DNA of 37,455 bases, from NCBI GenBank assembly GCA_002069945.1, contig MWCH01000010.1, forward strand, positions 1 to 37,455, given 5' to 3'. The notes under the pieces were generated by a model, which was given only the letters and a program-made list of their open reading frames with translations, was not told the origin of the DNA and did not search any database. The DNA comes from Microgenomates group bacterium ADurb.Bin219 (GTDB taxonomy: Bacteria > Patescibacteriota > Microgenomatia > UM-FILTER-40-11). The position numbers were made by a program, and so were the translations under genes. This document shows, in pieces, positions 17,604 to 24,991 of this stretch; position 1 is the first letter of the stretch; every line of letters begins with the position of its first letter.

Positions 17604-18307
17604 TTGATTTTCCTTCTTAACCTTATCAAATCAGATAATCCGGAAATAATAACTTTTAAACTGGAACCCGTTTCCTGTCCGGCTTGCCGGGGATAATGGT
17701 GAACGCCAATTTCCACCATTTTAAAACCGGCTCTTTTGGCTTTAATTAAAAATTCGGAGGAAATAAAAGGTCCTCTTTCGGCTTCCAATTTCGGAATCGT
17801 TTGGACTACTTTTTTGCGGAAAAGTTTAAAACCGCAATCGGTATCTTTAACCTTCATCCCAAAAAGCGTCCAAACCGCCAATTCCCAAATTTTTGAGCCC
17901 ATTATCCGGTAAAAAGGAACTGCTCTTTTCAAATAATAACCGATAACCAAGTCAGCGCCGGTTTTTTCCTGCTTTTCAATAAATCCGGATATTTCCGAAA
18001 AATCAAACTGACCGTCCGAGTCAATAAATGTAATCCATTCGTATTTACTGCTATACATCCCCGACTTTAAGGCCGCTCCGTAACCGCGATTAGGGGAATG
18101 GTTGATTACTTTAATGAAATCGAATTTTTTGGCCAAATCGGAAGCAATTTTTCCGGTATTATCTTTCGAGCCGTCATTGACAATAATTAACTCGTATTTT
18201 TCCGCCACCTTTTTTAAAACAGGAACTGCTTTCTCAACCGTATTCTTAAGATTTTCTTCCTCGTTATAACAGGGAAGAAAAAGAGAAAGTTCCTTCAATT
18301 TCTTCAT
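17600..18307 (-). CDS. GT2 polyprenyl-phosphate glycosyltransferase
   Basis: 235-residue GT2 enzyme of the DPM1/ArnC-like group and first gene of the long glycan unit. Motifs: LFLPCYNEEENL (9-20), IVNDGSKDNT (42-51), NRGYGAALKSG (73-83), the D96xD98 metal site in FIDSDGQFD, and DTDCGFKLFRKK. The late VGVHHYPRQAG-like strand (IGVHHYPRQAG) is common in polyprenyl-phosphate sugar synthases. There are no C-terminal helices. The start is fixed by an extended -10 six bases upstream of ATG 18307; there is no Shine-Dalgarno. It overlaps the GT-C gene downstream by four bases, so the two are probably a donor-synthase and transferase pair. Confidence 0.87.
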   Translation of the reverse strand: MKKLKELSLFLPCYNEEENLKNTVEKAVPVLKKVAEKYELIIVNDGSKDNTGKIASDLAKKFDFIKVINHSPNRGYGAALKSGMYSSKYEWITFIDSDGQFDFSEISGFIEKQEKTGADLVIGYYLKRAVPFYRIMGSKIWELAVWTLFGMKVKDTDCGFKLFRKKVVQTIPKLEAERGPFISSEFLIKAKRAGFKMVEIGVHHYPRQAGQETGSSLKVIISGLSDLIRLRRKIK

Positions 18308-18313
18308 AAAGCT

Positions 18314-18322
18314 ATGATAGCA
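18314..18322 (-). promoter_or_regulatory. Extended -10 promoter of the long glycan unit
   Basis: Minus-strand TGCTATCAT ends six bases before ATG 18307 (spacer AGCTTT). It lacks a recognisable -35. It sits in a 63-base divergent region shared with the plus-strand promoter at 18337-18364. The geometry predicts a leaderless transcript. Confidence 0.55.
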
Positions 18323-18336
18323 TAATTTGGCTAAAT

Positions 18337-18364
18337 TTTACTTCCTCAACAAATTTGATATCAT
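18337..18364 (+). promoter_or_regulatory. Promoter for the plus-strand GT-C gene
   Basis: A weak -35 TTTACT (18337-18342), 16-base spacer and TGA-TATCAT extended -10 (18356-18364) lie six bases before the GTG at 18371. Transcription would begin at the start codon, so this is again a leaderless arrangement, here on a GTG. Confidence 0.5.
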
Positions 18365-18370
18365 TAAGGG

Positions 18371-19480
18371 GTGACTAAGGTTAAAAAGGAAATAATCTCT
18401 CTCGCTCTGGCATCAATCTTGGCTACTTTTATTGTCTGGCTTCCGTTTATCTTCGGTTCCAACGGCGGCATGTTAACCGTTTTTAAAAACTACGACGGAC
18501 CTAATTATCTTGTTGTGACAAAATCCTGGTACGATAAGACTTTTATCTCTTCTCGTTTTTCGCTTCCCCTCCCCGCAGAATATTACCCCGCCCATCTCCC
18601 CGGCTATCCTTTTATTATTTCCATTCTTGATATCTTCTTGCCCGGTCCTTGGGCAATGCTGGTTTCCACTTTAATCTTCAGCGTTTTTTGCTCCCTTGTT
18701 TTTTACCTGTTTTTGCTGAAATTCAAATTATCGGAAAATCCTTTCTGGCTTTCCTTGATTTTTTTGGCCTTACCGGCCCGCTGGGCAGCCGTTAAAGCAG
18801 TCGGCAGTCCAGAACCTCTTTTTATTTTTGCCATTTTAGCTTCTTTTTATTTTTTCAAATCGGAAAAATATTGGCTGGCCGGAATTTTCGGCGCTTTGGC
18901 TCAAGTCACAAAAAGCCCGGGAATTCTTCTTTTTGCCGGTTATTCAATTTATCTTTTTAAAGATATTAAGAGTGTCGGGGATTTTGGGGAAAAATTCAAA
19001 AAAATTGTTCCCTTGCTTCTCATTCCCTTGTCGGCTTTGGCTGTATTTCTTTTTTACCAAATCCGCACCGGCGATTTCTTGGCCTATTTCCATTCGGGTG
19101 ATAATTTTCATTTGGTCTTTTCGCCCTATCAAAGTTTTAGTCAAAACCGCAGCTGGTTGGGAGATTTTTGGCGGGAAGATATGGTTTGGCAATATTTACT
19201 TGGCGCACTCGCGGTAATTTTTCTGTTTAAGCAAAAGTTTTATGATTTGGCCGGTTTTGCCGGAATTTTCTTTGCGGCCACTCTCTTTGTAGCCCATCGG
19301 GATTTGGCCAGATATTCGCTCCCTCTTATCCCTTTTTCTTTAATTGCTTTTGACAAATTCTTGCAAAAGAGAGAATTTAAAATTGCCTTGTTGATAATTC
19401 TTCCGGCAATTTACCTTTACGCTATCAACTTCATCAGCCACAATACTGCTCCGGTTGCGGATTGGAGTCCATATCTTTAA
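18371..19480 (+). CDS. PIG-V-like GT-C mannosyltransferase-like protein
   Basis: 369-residue polytopic protein with a GTG start at 18371. The start is supported by the promoter that ends six bases upstream; AAGGG directly abuts the GTG and is too close to act as a Shine-Dalgarno. In the first external loop it has FKNYDGPNYLVV (38-49), corresponding to the WDxxxY-type acidic motif of PIG-V-like GT-C enzymes, then YYPAHLPGYPFII (71-83), GSPEPLFIF and TKSPGILLFAGY. About nine to ten helices are present and there is no large soluble tail. It is the only plus-strand gene of the glycan region and diverges from the GT2 gene at 18307. Likely uses a polyprenyl-phosphate sugar; acceptor unknown. Confidence 0.72.
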   Translation: MTKVKKEIISLALASILATFIVWLPFIFGSNGGMLTVFKNYDGPNYLVVTKSWYDKTFISSRFSLPLPAEYYPAHLPGYPFIISILDIFLPGPWAMLVSTLIFSVFCSLVFYLFLLKFKLSENPFWLSLIFLALPARWAAVKAVGSPEPLFIFAILASFYFFKSEKYWLAGIFGALAQVTKSPGILLFAGYSIYLFKDIKSVGDFGEKFKKIVPLLLIPLSALAVFLFYQIRTGDFLAYFHSGDNFHLVFSPYQSFSQNRSWLGDFWREDMVWQYLLGALAVIFLFKQKFYDLAGFAGIFFAATLFVAHRDLARYSLPLIPFSLIAFDKFLQKREFKIALLIILPAIYLYAINFISHNTAPVADWSPYL

Positions 19481-19487
19481 GATCCTC

Positions 19488-19507
19488 AATTCGTACTTCG
19501 AATTTTT
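19488..19507. terminator. Possible short terminator between convergent genes
   Basis: AATTCG (19488-19493) and CGAATT (19499-19504) form a six-pair hairpin with a five-base loop, followed by a T run to 19507. It lies in the 25-base gap between convergent genes. The stem is short and AT-rich, so the call is weak. Confidence 0.3.
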
Positions 19508-20627
19508 ACTTTTTCTTCCAAATCACCCGGGAGTACATGAAGTAGTTGTAGGGAACGACAACAAAACCAACCGCTAAAAATAAATAGATCTGGCGCCATT
19601 GATCACCAAAGAGTTTTGCCAATCCGCCGACAACAATCCCCTGAAGCAAAACCGCCCCCAAAGAAGATAAGTTAAATTGTAAAAATTTCAAAACAATCTT
19701 TTTAGCGGAGTCAATTTTCCTGTCGCTGAAAGTCCAAAGGTTATTCATAATAAAGTTAAAAACAATGGAAATTTCCGAAGCCGCGGAAGCAGCCCAGCCC
19801 GGATTTAAACCCAAACGGTAAAATATTTCCAAAAAAGTCGCGGTTAACCCATAACTGATAAAACCGATAGTTGCATACTTTACAAATCGCTGTGAACGCT
19901 CAAGACGAATCTTGGTTGCCTGAACAAGAGTTTCCAAAATATCTTTGATAAATTGGGCGTTAAAACCGACTTTGGCTTTTCCCGCTTTTCGGTCTTCGTA
20001 AACAGCCGGTATTTCAATAAATTTTGCTCCTGTCTTTGACAATTCGTAAATCATCGTAGATTGAATAACAAATCCTTTGACGTTTAAGCGACTAAAATCC
20101 ACTTTTTCCAAAACATTTTTTACCCGGATTGCCTTAAAATTACCGGCCAGGTCTTTAACTTCTCTGATTCCGCCCCAGTAATAGTTGATTAAATTATTGG
20201 AAATAAAATGGGTCAATTTTCTAAAACAATTGAAATTATCGCTTCCTCCTTTAGCATGTCTTGAGGGAACAACAACATCATATCCCTCTTCAATCTTTTT
20301 CAGCATTAAAGGAATATATTTGGGGTTCCATTGAAAATCCACATCGTTGGGAATAACAATATCGGCCTTCAGTTCCTTAACGGCGTATTGATAGGCTTTG
20401 ATCAGGGAAACCCCCAATCCCCTCGGCGTTTCCAACAATTCCAAATTTTTGTATTTCTTCATCAATTTCCTGACGACCTCACCGGTTCCGTCGGGAGAAT
20501 GGCTATCAACGATTAAAGTATAAAAATCATATTGGGAATTTTCTTTGGCAATTTCAGCCAAAGTCTCAATCATCCGGCCGACAATTTCTTTTTCATTGTA
20601 AGTAGTAATTAGGTGAACAACTTTCAT
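19506..20627 (-). CDS. GT2 polyprenyl-phosphate glycosyltransferase fused to a GtrA-like membrane domain
   Basis: 373 residues in two parts. Residues 1-235 are a DPM1-like GT2 domain with ITTYNEKE (7-14), VDSHSPDGTGE (40-50), RGLGVSLIKAYQ (69-80) and the D95xD97 site in PNDVDFQWNP. Residues from about 245 to 370 form a GtrA-like four-helix domain starting QRFVKYATIGFISYGLTA and including NFIMNNLWTFSDR, the usual GtrA signature. The fused form is known from Patescibacteria and archaea; it makes a polyprenyl-phosphate sugar, with the GtrA part thought to help move it across the membrane. The ATG overlaps the UDP-glucose dehydrogenase TGA, with AGGAG about seven bases upstream as a Shine-Dalgarno. 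Confidence 0.88.
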   Translation of the reverse strand: MKVVHLITTYNEKEIVGRMIETLAEIAKENSQYDFYTLIVDSHSPDGTGEVVRKLMKKYKNLELLETPRGLGVSLIKAYQYAVKELKADIVIPNDVDFQWNPKYIPLMLKKIEEGYDVVVPSRHAKGGSDNFNCFRKLTHFISNNLINYYWGGIREVKDLAGNFKAIRVKNVLEKVDFSRLNVKGFVIQSTMIYELSKTGAKFIEIPAVYEDRKAGKAKVGFNAQFIKDILETLVQATKIRLERSQRFVKYATIGFISYGLTATFLEIFYRLGLNPGWAASAASEISIVFNFIMNNLWTFSDRKIDSAKKIVLKFLQFNLSSLGAVLLQGIVVGGLAKLFGDQWRQIYLFLAVGFVVVPYNYFMYSRVIWKKK

Positions 20628-21916
20628 CTGCCTACTCCTTTATAAATAAAATTTAATGATTCAACTTTATTTTTATCTAAAATATTGCGGCTGTCAAAAA
20701 TAAAGTTGCCTTTCATCAGTTTTTTAACCTTCTTAAAATCCATTCTCGCAAATTCCTCTGTATCTGTCAAAATAAGCAAGATATCCGCTCCTTTAGCCGC
20801 TTCGTAACCATTCCGACCATAATTTATTTCCGGATAAAGACGGCGGGTATTTTCCATCGCTAAAGGATCGTAAGCCATAATTTCCGCTTTTTTTTCTTTT
20901 AAAATCTCAATAAACTTCAACGCGGCCGACTTGCGGATATCGTCGGTTCCTTTTTTACAAGCCAATCCGAGAATCCCGATTGTTTTTCCAGAAAAAGAGC
21001 CAAATTCTTTCTCCAACCGTTTTAAAATTTCTTCAGGCCGCCGCAAATTCAACTCGTGCATTTTTCTAAAAATTGATTTTTTTAAACCAACCTTGTCCGC
21101 ATACGCCGCCAAAGCCGCTACGTCTTTGGGAAAACAACTGCCGGCATAACCCAAACCAGGATACCAATAATGCAAACCGATTCTTTTATCCAAACCGATT
21201 CCCTTAAGAACTTCATTGATATCCGCTCCGGACTTTTCGCATAAATCGGCAATTTGGTTGGCAAAAACAATTCTTAAGGCCAAATAATTGTTGGCGGCAT
21301 ATTTAATCATCTCGGCGGCGGTAATGCCCGTTAATAAAAACGGTGCCTTAAAATCACGGTGAATGGTTTTCAAAATTCCGATTGCTTTTTTGTCGCTGGC
21401 GCCGATAACAACCCTGTCCGGCCGCCGGGTGTCTTCAATCGCCGAACCTTCCCTTAAAAACTCGGGGCAAAAACCCAAACTGAAGTGAGCCGACTTTTTC
21501 TTCTTTTTTTCCAAAATCCGGCCGACCCTGGCGGTTGTTCCCGGCAAGACCGTGCTTTTAACCGCCACGACAGTATAACCTGTTTTTAAATTCTTGCCGA
21601 TTTCTTCCGCCGCTTCAAAAACCTGGCTTAAATCAATATCGCCGTTGGTTTTTGAGGGCGTACCGACACAAATAAAAATGACTTCCGAGTTGGGAATCGC
21701 CTCTTCGTAACTGGTAGTCGGAATTAATTTCCCGGAAGCCAAATCCTTTTCTACCAATTCTTCCAATCCGGGGTCGTAAAAATGAGTTTTCCCTTTTTTT
21801 AAGGCCTCATTTTTCTTTTTGTCTTTCCGAACGACATAAACCAAATGGCCCAAATCGGCTAAAACCGAAGAAAAAGCCAAACCGACATAACCGGCACCGA
21901 CAACCGAAATTTTCAT
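20624..21916 (-). CDS. ugd: UDP-glucose 6-dehydrogenase
   Basis: 430-residue cytosolic enzyme that oxidises UDP-glucose to UDP-glucuronate with two NAD+. N-terminal Rossmann motif GAGYVGLAF (7-15), FICVGTP (81-87), STVLPGTT (121-128), GFCPEFLREGSA (148-159), K205 and N209 in AEMIKYAANN, and the catalytic C261 in GYAGSCFPKDV are all present, followed by the C-terminal GILGLACKKGTDDIR. Length is normal for the family. It may belong to the GDP-mannose/UDP-N-acetyl-sugar dehydrogenase relatives, but the motifs fit UDP-glucose dehydrogenase best. It heads a two-gene unit with the GT2-GtrA fusion, which suggests uronic acid use in the surface glycan (inference). Confidence 0.92.
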   Translation of the reverse strand: MKISVVGAGYVGLAFSSVLADLGHLVYVVRKDKKKNEALKKGKTHFYDPGLEELVEKDLASGKLIPTTSYEEAIPNSEVIFICVGTPSKTNGDIDLSQVFEAAEEIGKNLKTGYTVVAVKSTVLPGTTARVGRILEKKKKKSAHFSLGFCPEFLREGSAIEDTRRPDRVVIGASDKKAIGILKTIHRDFKAPFLLTGITAAEMIKYAANNYLALRIVFANQIADLCEKSGADINEVLKGIGLDKRIGLHYWYPGLGYAGSCFPKDVAALAAYADKVGLKKSIFRKMHELNLRRPEEILKRLEKEFGSFSGKTIGILGLACKKGTDDIRKSAALKFIEILKEKKAEIMAYDPLAMENTRRLYPEINYGRNGYEAAKGADILLILTDTEEFARMDFKKVKKLMKGNFIFDSRNILDKNKVESLNFIYKGVGR

Positions 21917-21924
21917 TAGGAAAA

Positions 21925-21930
21925 AGTATA
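21925..21930 (-). promoter_or_regulatory. -10 box for the ugd unit
   Basis: Minus-strand TATACT lies eight bases before ATG 21916, inside GTTATATACTTT. No Shine-Dalgarno is seen before the ATG, so a leaderless or nearly leaderless transcript is likely. A -35 is not evident. Confidence 0.4.
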
Positions 21931-21972
21931 TAACAAAATTTTTTTTTCGGAAATAGTAATTTTCTCGATGTG

Positions 21973-21981
21973 TGCTATAAT
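21973..21981 (+). promoter_or_regulatory. Perfect extended -10 for the GATA-like finger gene
   Basis: TGC plus a consensus TATAAT (21976-21981) predict a start near 21988 and a leader of about 47 bases. The leader ends in a strong Shine-Dalgarno, AGGAGG at 22023-22028, seven bases before the GTG at 22035. CTGGA and TCCAG in the leader could pair and partly cover the ribosome site. Confidence 0.65.
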
Positions 21982-22034
21982 CAGTCTGGAGTTAAAAAAG
22001 AAGCTCTTTCAAAATTCAATCCAGGAGGAAGAAA

Positions 22035-22559
22035 GTGAAAAAGGCCGATGTCACCAAATTTGAACAGGATAGCGCTGAATACATTGTCATGCATGCACTT
22101 TGGCAAAAATCACGAGGAAGAGCTCCGTCTGCCTCTTATTGGTGGATGAGAAATCCCAAAAAAGCCCTCCAATTTGCCAAAAAGGCAGCCTATTTTCCCA
22201 TCAGGAGTACTTATCTTGAAGGGGCAAGACTCGCAAAGTACTGTTGCTCCGAATGTGGAGCAACAAATTGCAAGCTTTGGAGAGAATGGCAAACATCGCC
22301 TCCAAAATTACTTTGTGCCAGATGTGCCGCCAAGGATCAGAAGAAAAGTATACGAGGGATTGATCAGGAGGGAACAATCGCTTCAAGACCTTTGGGCCAC
22401 ATGACCAAGGGAATGATCTATGAAAGAACCGACCAAATCGGCAGGTTTGTCCCGGCCTTACCGACCGAAAATGAAAAAGACTACTGGGGCTATTCCGCAG
22501 CTCCCACTTTGGCAATAAAATGGTGGCGGGAACTTCCCACTTTATCAACCGAATCGTAA
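22035..22559 (+). CDS. Unrecognised 174-residue protein with a GATA-like Cys4 zinc finger
   Basis: Function not recognised. The GTG start is fixed by AGGAGG seven bases upstream. In the middle, C71-x2-C74 and C94-x2-C97 enclose a GATNCKLWREW stretch and LLCARCAAK; the spacing of 19 residues and the Leu-Trp-Arg after the first Cys pair resemble eukaryotic GATA fingers. Two further cysteines are at 70 and 79. The N-terminal 65 residues are basic and aromatic (SASYWWMRNPKKALQFAKK), and the C-terminus has YWGYSAAPTLAIKWWRELP. No membrane segment or signal is visible, so it is cytosolic and perhaps nucleic-acid binding. It is a single-gene unit with its own extended -10 promoter and a strong terminator, unlike its neighbours. 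Confidence 0.8.
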   Translation: MKKADVTKFEQDSAEYIVMHALWQKSRGRAPSASYWWMRNPKKALQFAKKAAYFPIRSTYLEGARLAKYCCSECGATNCKLWREWQTSPPKLLCARCAAKDQKKSIRGIDQEGTIASRPLGHMTKGMIYERTDQIGRFVPALPTENEKDYWGYSAAPTLAIKWWRELPTLSTES

Positions 22560-22574
22560 GACTCTTTTTTAACC

Positions 22575-22606
22575 AAGGTCATTGAGTAATCAATGACCTT
22601 TTTTTT
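22575..22606 (+). terminator. Rho-independent terminator
   Basis: An 11-base perfect stem (AAGGTCATTGA at 22575-22585 with TCAATGACCTT at 22590-22600), a GTAA loop and a run of eight T. It ends the finger-protein gene and separates it from trmD. Confidence 0.9.
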
Positions 22607-22646
22607 AAATATATCATTGTTAAAAACAAAAACAAAAAAATATTCT

Positions 22647-23348
22647 ATGAAAATAGATATCCTGACCTTGTTTCCGGGAATGTTTGACGGTCCTTTTGCC
22701 GAATCAATCATTAGGCGGGCCCAAGACAAATCCCTTGTTGAGATTAATATCCACAATTTAAGAAAGTGGGCCAAGGACAAAAGGGGAACAGTAGATGACA
22801 GGCCGTATGGCGGCGGGGCGGGAATGGTAATGATGATTGAACCGATTACAAAGGCGCTGGAATCACTCAAAGTTAAAAGTCAAAAATTAAACGTCAAAAG
22901 TAAAAAGAAAAATTCAAAAGTTGTTTTGCTTTCACCCAGAGGAAAAGTTTGGAACCAAAAAATGGCCAATGATTATTCAAAACTGGACCATTTGATTTTG
23001 ATTTGCGGGCATTACGAAGGGATAGACGAGAGAGTCAAACAGCTGCTTGATGAAGAAGTTTCCATCGGCGATTATATCTTAACCGGCGGGGAAATACCGA
23101 CGATGGTCTTGGTCGACTCCCTTGTCCGCCTTATCCCCGGTGTCCTGGAAAAATCAGACGCCACAAAAAACGAATCTTTCTCCAATATTCAACTATTGGA
23201 ATATCCTCAATACACCCGTCCGGAAAATTTTCAAGGTCAAAAAGTGCCTAAAATCCTTTTGTCCGGTGATCCAAAAAAGATTAACAAATGGCGGGAAAAA
23301 GAAGCTTTAAAAATTACCAAGAAAAACAGGCCTGATTTATTAAAATGA
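22647..23348 (+). CDS. trmD: tRNA (guanine-37-N1)-methyltransferase
   Basis: 233-residue SPOUT-family enzyme that methylates G37 of tRNAs with S-adenosylmethionine. It has [10 protein letters not shown] (4-13), [11 protein letters not shown] (52-62; Ala replaces the common Pro), LSPRGK (95-100), [11 protein letters not shown] (120-130), [11 protein letters not shown] (139-149), D171 in the catalytic region and LEYPQYTRP (184-192), so it looks complete. The ATG at 22647 matches the family N-terminus; an upstream in-frame ATG lies in the terminator stem and is rejected. The leader is A-rich with no Shine-Dalgarno. Residues about 75-91 are a Lys/Ser-rich insertion encoded by AAAGT-type repeats. 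Its TGA overlaps the next ATG by four bases. Confidence 0.95.
   Translation: MKIDILTLFPGMFDGPFAESIIRRAQDKSLVEINIHNLRKWAKDKRGTVDDRPYGGGAGMVMMIEPITKALESLKVKSQKLNVKSKKKNSKVVLLSPRGKVWNQKMANDYSKLDHLILICGHYEGIDERVKQLLDEEVSIGDYILTGGEIPTMVLVDSLVRLIPGVLEKSDATKNESFSNIQLLEYPQYTRPENFQGQKVPKILLSGDPKKINKWREKEALKITKKNRPDLLK
22869..22919 (+). repeat. AAAGTYAAAA-type degenerate repeats inside trmD
   Basis: Inside trmD, between [15 protein letters not shown] and VVLLSPRGK, the DNA consists of imperfect copies of AAAGTTAAAA / AAAGTCAAAA / AACGTCAAAA. It encodes an in-frame basic stretch ([17 protein letters not shown]). Similar units appear at 36069-36135. Confidence 0.6.
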
Positions 23349-23608
23349 TCATCAAAAAGAAAATTTGGCCGGAATATTTTGAAAAAATTAAATCAGGAAA
23401 GAAAAAATTTGAAGTCCGGATGGCGGACTTCCCAATTAATGAAGGTGATACTTTAATTTTAGAAGAATATGACACAAAAACAAAAACTTATACCGGTAGA
23501 TCAATTACCAAAAAAGCCGGCTATATTTTAAAATTCAAACTGGATAGTTTTGGTCAGGAAGAAGAAATCAAAAAGAACGGACTTATGGTAATCCAATTGG
23601 AAGATTAA
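23345..23608 (+). CDS. DUF3850/ASCH-like small protein
   Basis: 87-residue protein matching, from memory, the DUF3850 family within the ASCH/PUA-like superfamily, which is expected to bind RNA or modified nucleotides. Key stretches are [19 protein letters not shown] (7-25), where the Gly-Lys-Lys-x-Glu-x-Arg segment is the conserved core, [13 protein letters not shown] (31-43) and a C-terminal GLMVIQLED strand. The ATG overlaps the trmD TGA (ATGA), so the two are co-translated; a role linked to tRNA or RNA modification is inferred from that coupling only. It converges on the GT4 gene and their stop codons overlap. Confidence 0.75.
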   Translation: MIIKKKIWPEYFEKIKSGKKKFEVRMADFPINEGDTLILEEYDTKTKTYTGRSITKKAGYILKFKLDSFGQEEEIKKNGLMVIQLED

Positions 23609-24747
23609 ACATTCCTTAAAATGTTGTAAATTTGAGAAGAGATTCTTTCGCCGGAAACCATTTGTCTCAAACATTCTCTGGTTTTTGCCGGAACTTCCAT
23701 TCCCGACGTTTCCAATATTTTTTTTGAGACCGTTTTAACCGAATCAAAATTTATAATCCAATCCTTTAATCCCAAACTTTGAAAAGTTTCTGCCACTCCC
23801 ATATTGGAATTGACCAAAGCCGGAGTTCCAGAAGCAATCGCTTCCTGGGGAACATTTCCATAAGTTTCGAAGTAGGAAGGACTTAATATAATACCCATCT
23901 TTGCGTAAAAATTCCCCAATTTACTACTATCCATTGGTTTGATAAACCTAACATTTTTAATCCCTTCGCCAATCATTTTTTTGGCTTTCTGTTTTTCAGA
24001 AACCAAATTAATAATCAAGTCATTTTTATTTTGATTATATTTTGCCAGTTTTTTAATAAATTTTGGATTTTTAATTTTTGACCATCTCCCCACAAACCCG
24101 ATGTTTTTTCGCAAGCCAATATCTCTAATCTTAAAAAAATGGTCCGCTATGGGATTGGGGACTACTGCGCTTTTGTTGATTTTGTGGCCGAAGACTTCAT
24201 TCTCAACGGTTTTTCTCGCCAACATTGACGGAAACAAGTAAAAAAGTCTGTCGTTATCGAAAGTCCTTTCCATGTCTTTCATCAGATTTCTTTGTTTCTC
24301 CGGCCAGTGAGAAGTTTCTTTTGAGAGAATTCCATGATAGTGCAATACCACCGGAATCTTGGTTTCCGACGCCGCCAAAAACAAACACCAAGGAACGTAA
24401 TAAGTTCCATTAATTAAAACCAAATCGGGCGATTCCTTTTTGATTATCTCGAAATAACTTTGGATCAAGTCTCTATAGCCTTCCTTAATCTGGTCAATGT
24501 TTTCAGCTTTTGAAATCAATTCCTTAAAGTCAGATATATTTTTTCCATTAAGAGAAACCATGGAAAAGTTTTTGGGATTTTGATCAGTAAAAACTCCCTG
24601 GGAAACAACGTTGGGATCGGTTAAAATCTTAATTCCCACAATCTTCAAATTATTTTTTTTCTCCCTTCCTAAATTATTGACAAGCACCCAAAAAGCTTGG
24701 CCAATCCCTGCCAAGTATGAAGTTTGAATATTGGTTAAAATTTTCAT
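23605..24747 (-). CDS. GT4-family (GT-B) glycosyltransferase
   Basis: 380-residue cytosolic or membrane-associated glycosyltransferase of the GT4 type, which adds sugars from nucleotide donors to lipid-linked or other acceptors. The N-terminal domain contains VVLHYHGILS (133-142). The C-terminal domain starts near NIGFVGRWSKIKNPKF (215-230) and has the EX7E motif, E294 to E302, in SYFETYGNVPQEAIASGTPALV. Length is normal for the family. It is monocistronic: the promoter lies about 30 bases upstream and the stop codon overlaps that of the convergent DUF3850 gene, leaving no room for a private terminator. Confidence 0.88.
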   Translation of the reverse strand: MKILTNIQTSYLAGIGQAFWVLVNNLGREKKNNLKIVGIKILTDPNVVSQGVFTDQNPKNFSMVSLNGKNISDFKELISKAENIDQIKEGYRDLIQSYFEIIKKESPDLVLINGTYYVPWCLFLAASETKIPVVLHYHGILSKETSHWPEKQRNLMKDMERTFDNDRLFYLFPSMLARKTVENEVFGHKINKSAVVPNPIADHFFKIRDIGLRKNIGFVGRWSKIKNPKFIKKLAKYNQNKNDLIINLVSEKQKAKKMIGEGIKNVRFIKPMDSSKLGNFYAKMGIILSPSYFETYGNVPQEAIASGTPALVNSNMGVAETFQSLGLKDWIINFDSVKTVSKKILETSGMEVPAKTRECLRQMVSGERISSQIYNILRNV

Positions 24748-24779
24748 ATAAACTTGATTTAATAATTATACCTATAATC

Positions 24780-24808
24780 ATTATAGCTGTTTTTGGTAAA
24801 AAATGCAA
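24780..24808 (-). promoter_or_regulatory. Promoter for the GT4 gene
   Basis: Minus-strand TTGCAT (24803-24808), a 17-base spacer and a consensus TATAAT (24780-24785). A second TATAAT lies at 24765-24770. Either gives a leader of about 10-25 bases without a clear Shine-Dalgarno. The remaining AT-rich gap up to 24991 shows no gene, RNA or repeat that I can support. Confidence 0.65.
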
Positions 24809-24991
24809 CCCAGCTCTATTAATTAACTAAATTGAACTCATAATTAAGTCCATTTGGTGTATTATTCTTTTGATTTTAAGAATATGTCTTTTGTTATTCA
24901 TAGACCTATAGCTATTATTAATTGGCTTACAAATCTTATTTATCTTTTCAACTTTGAGATTAATTACCTTTATCGAAAGTGACCAAAAAAA

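Noticed and set aside
24748-24991. A tRNA or small RNA gene in the 244-base gap
   Set aside because: The gap is strongly AT-rich, with no cloverleaf or stable hairpin; only the GT4 promoter can be supported.
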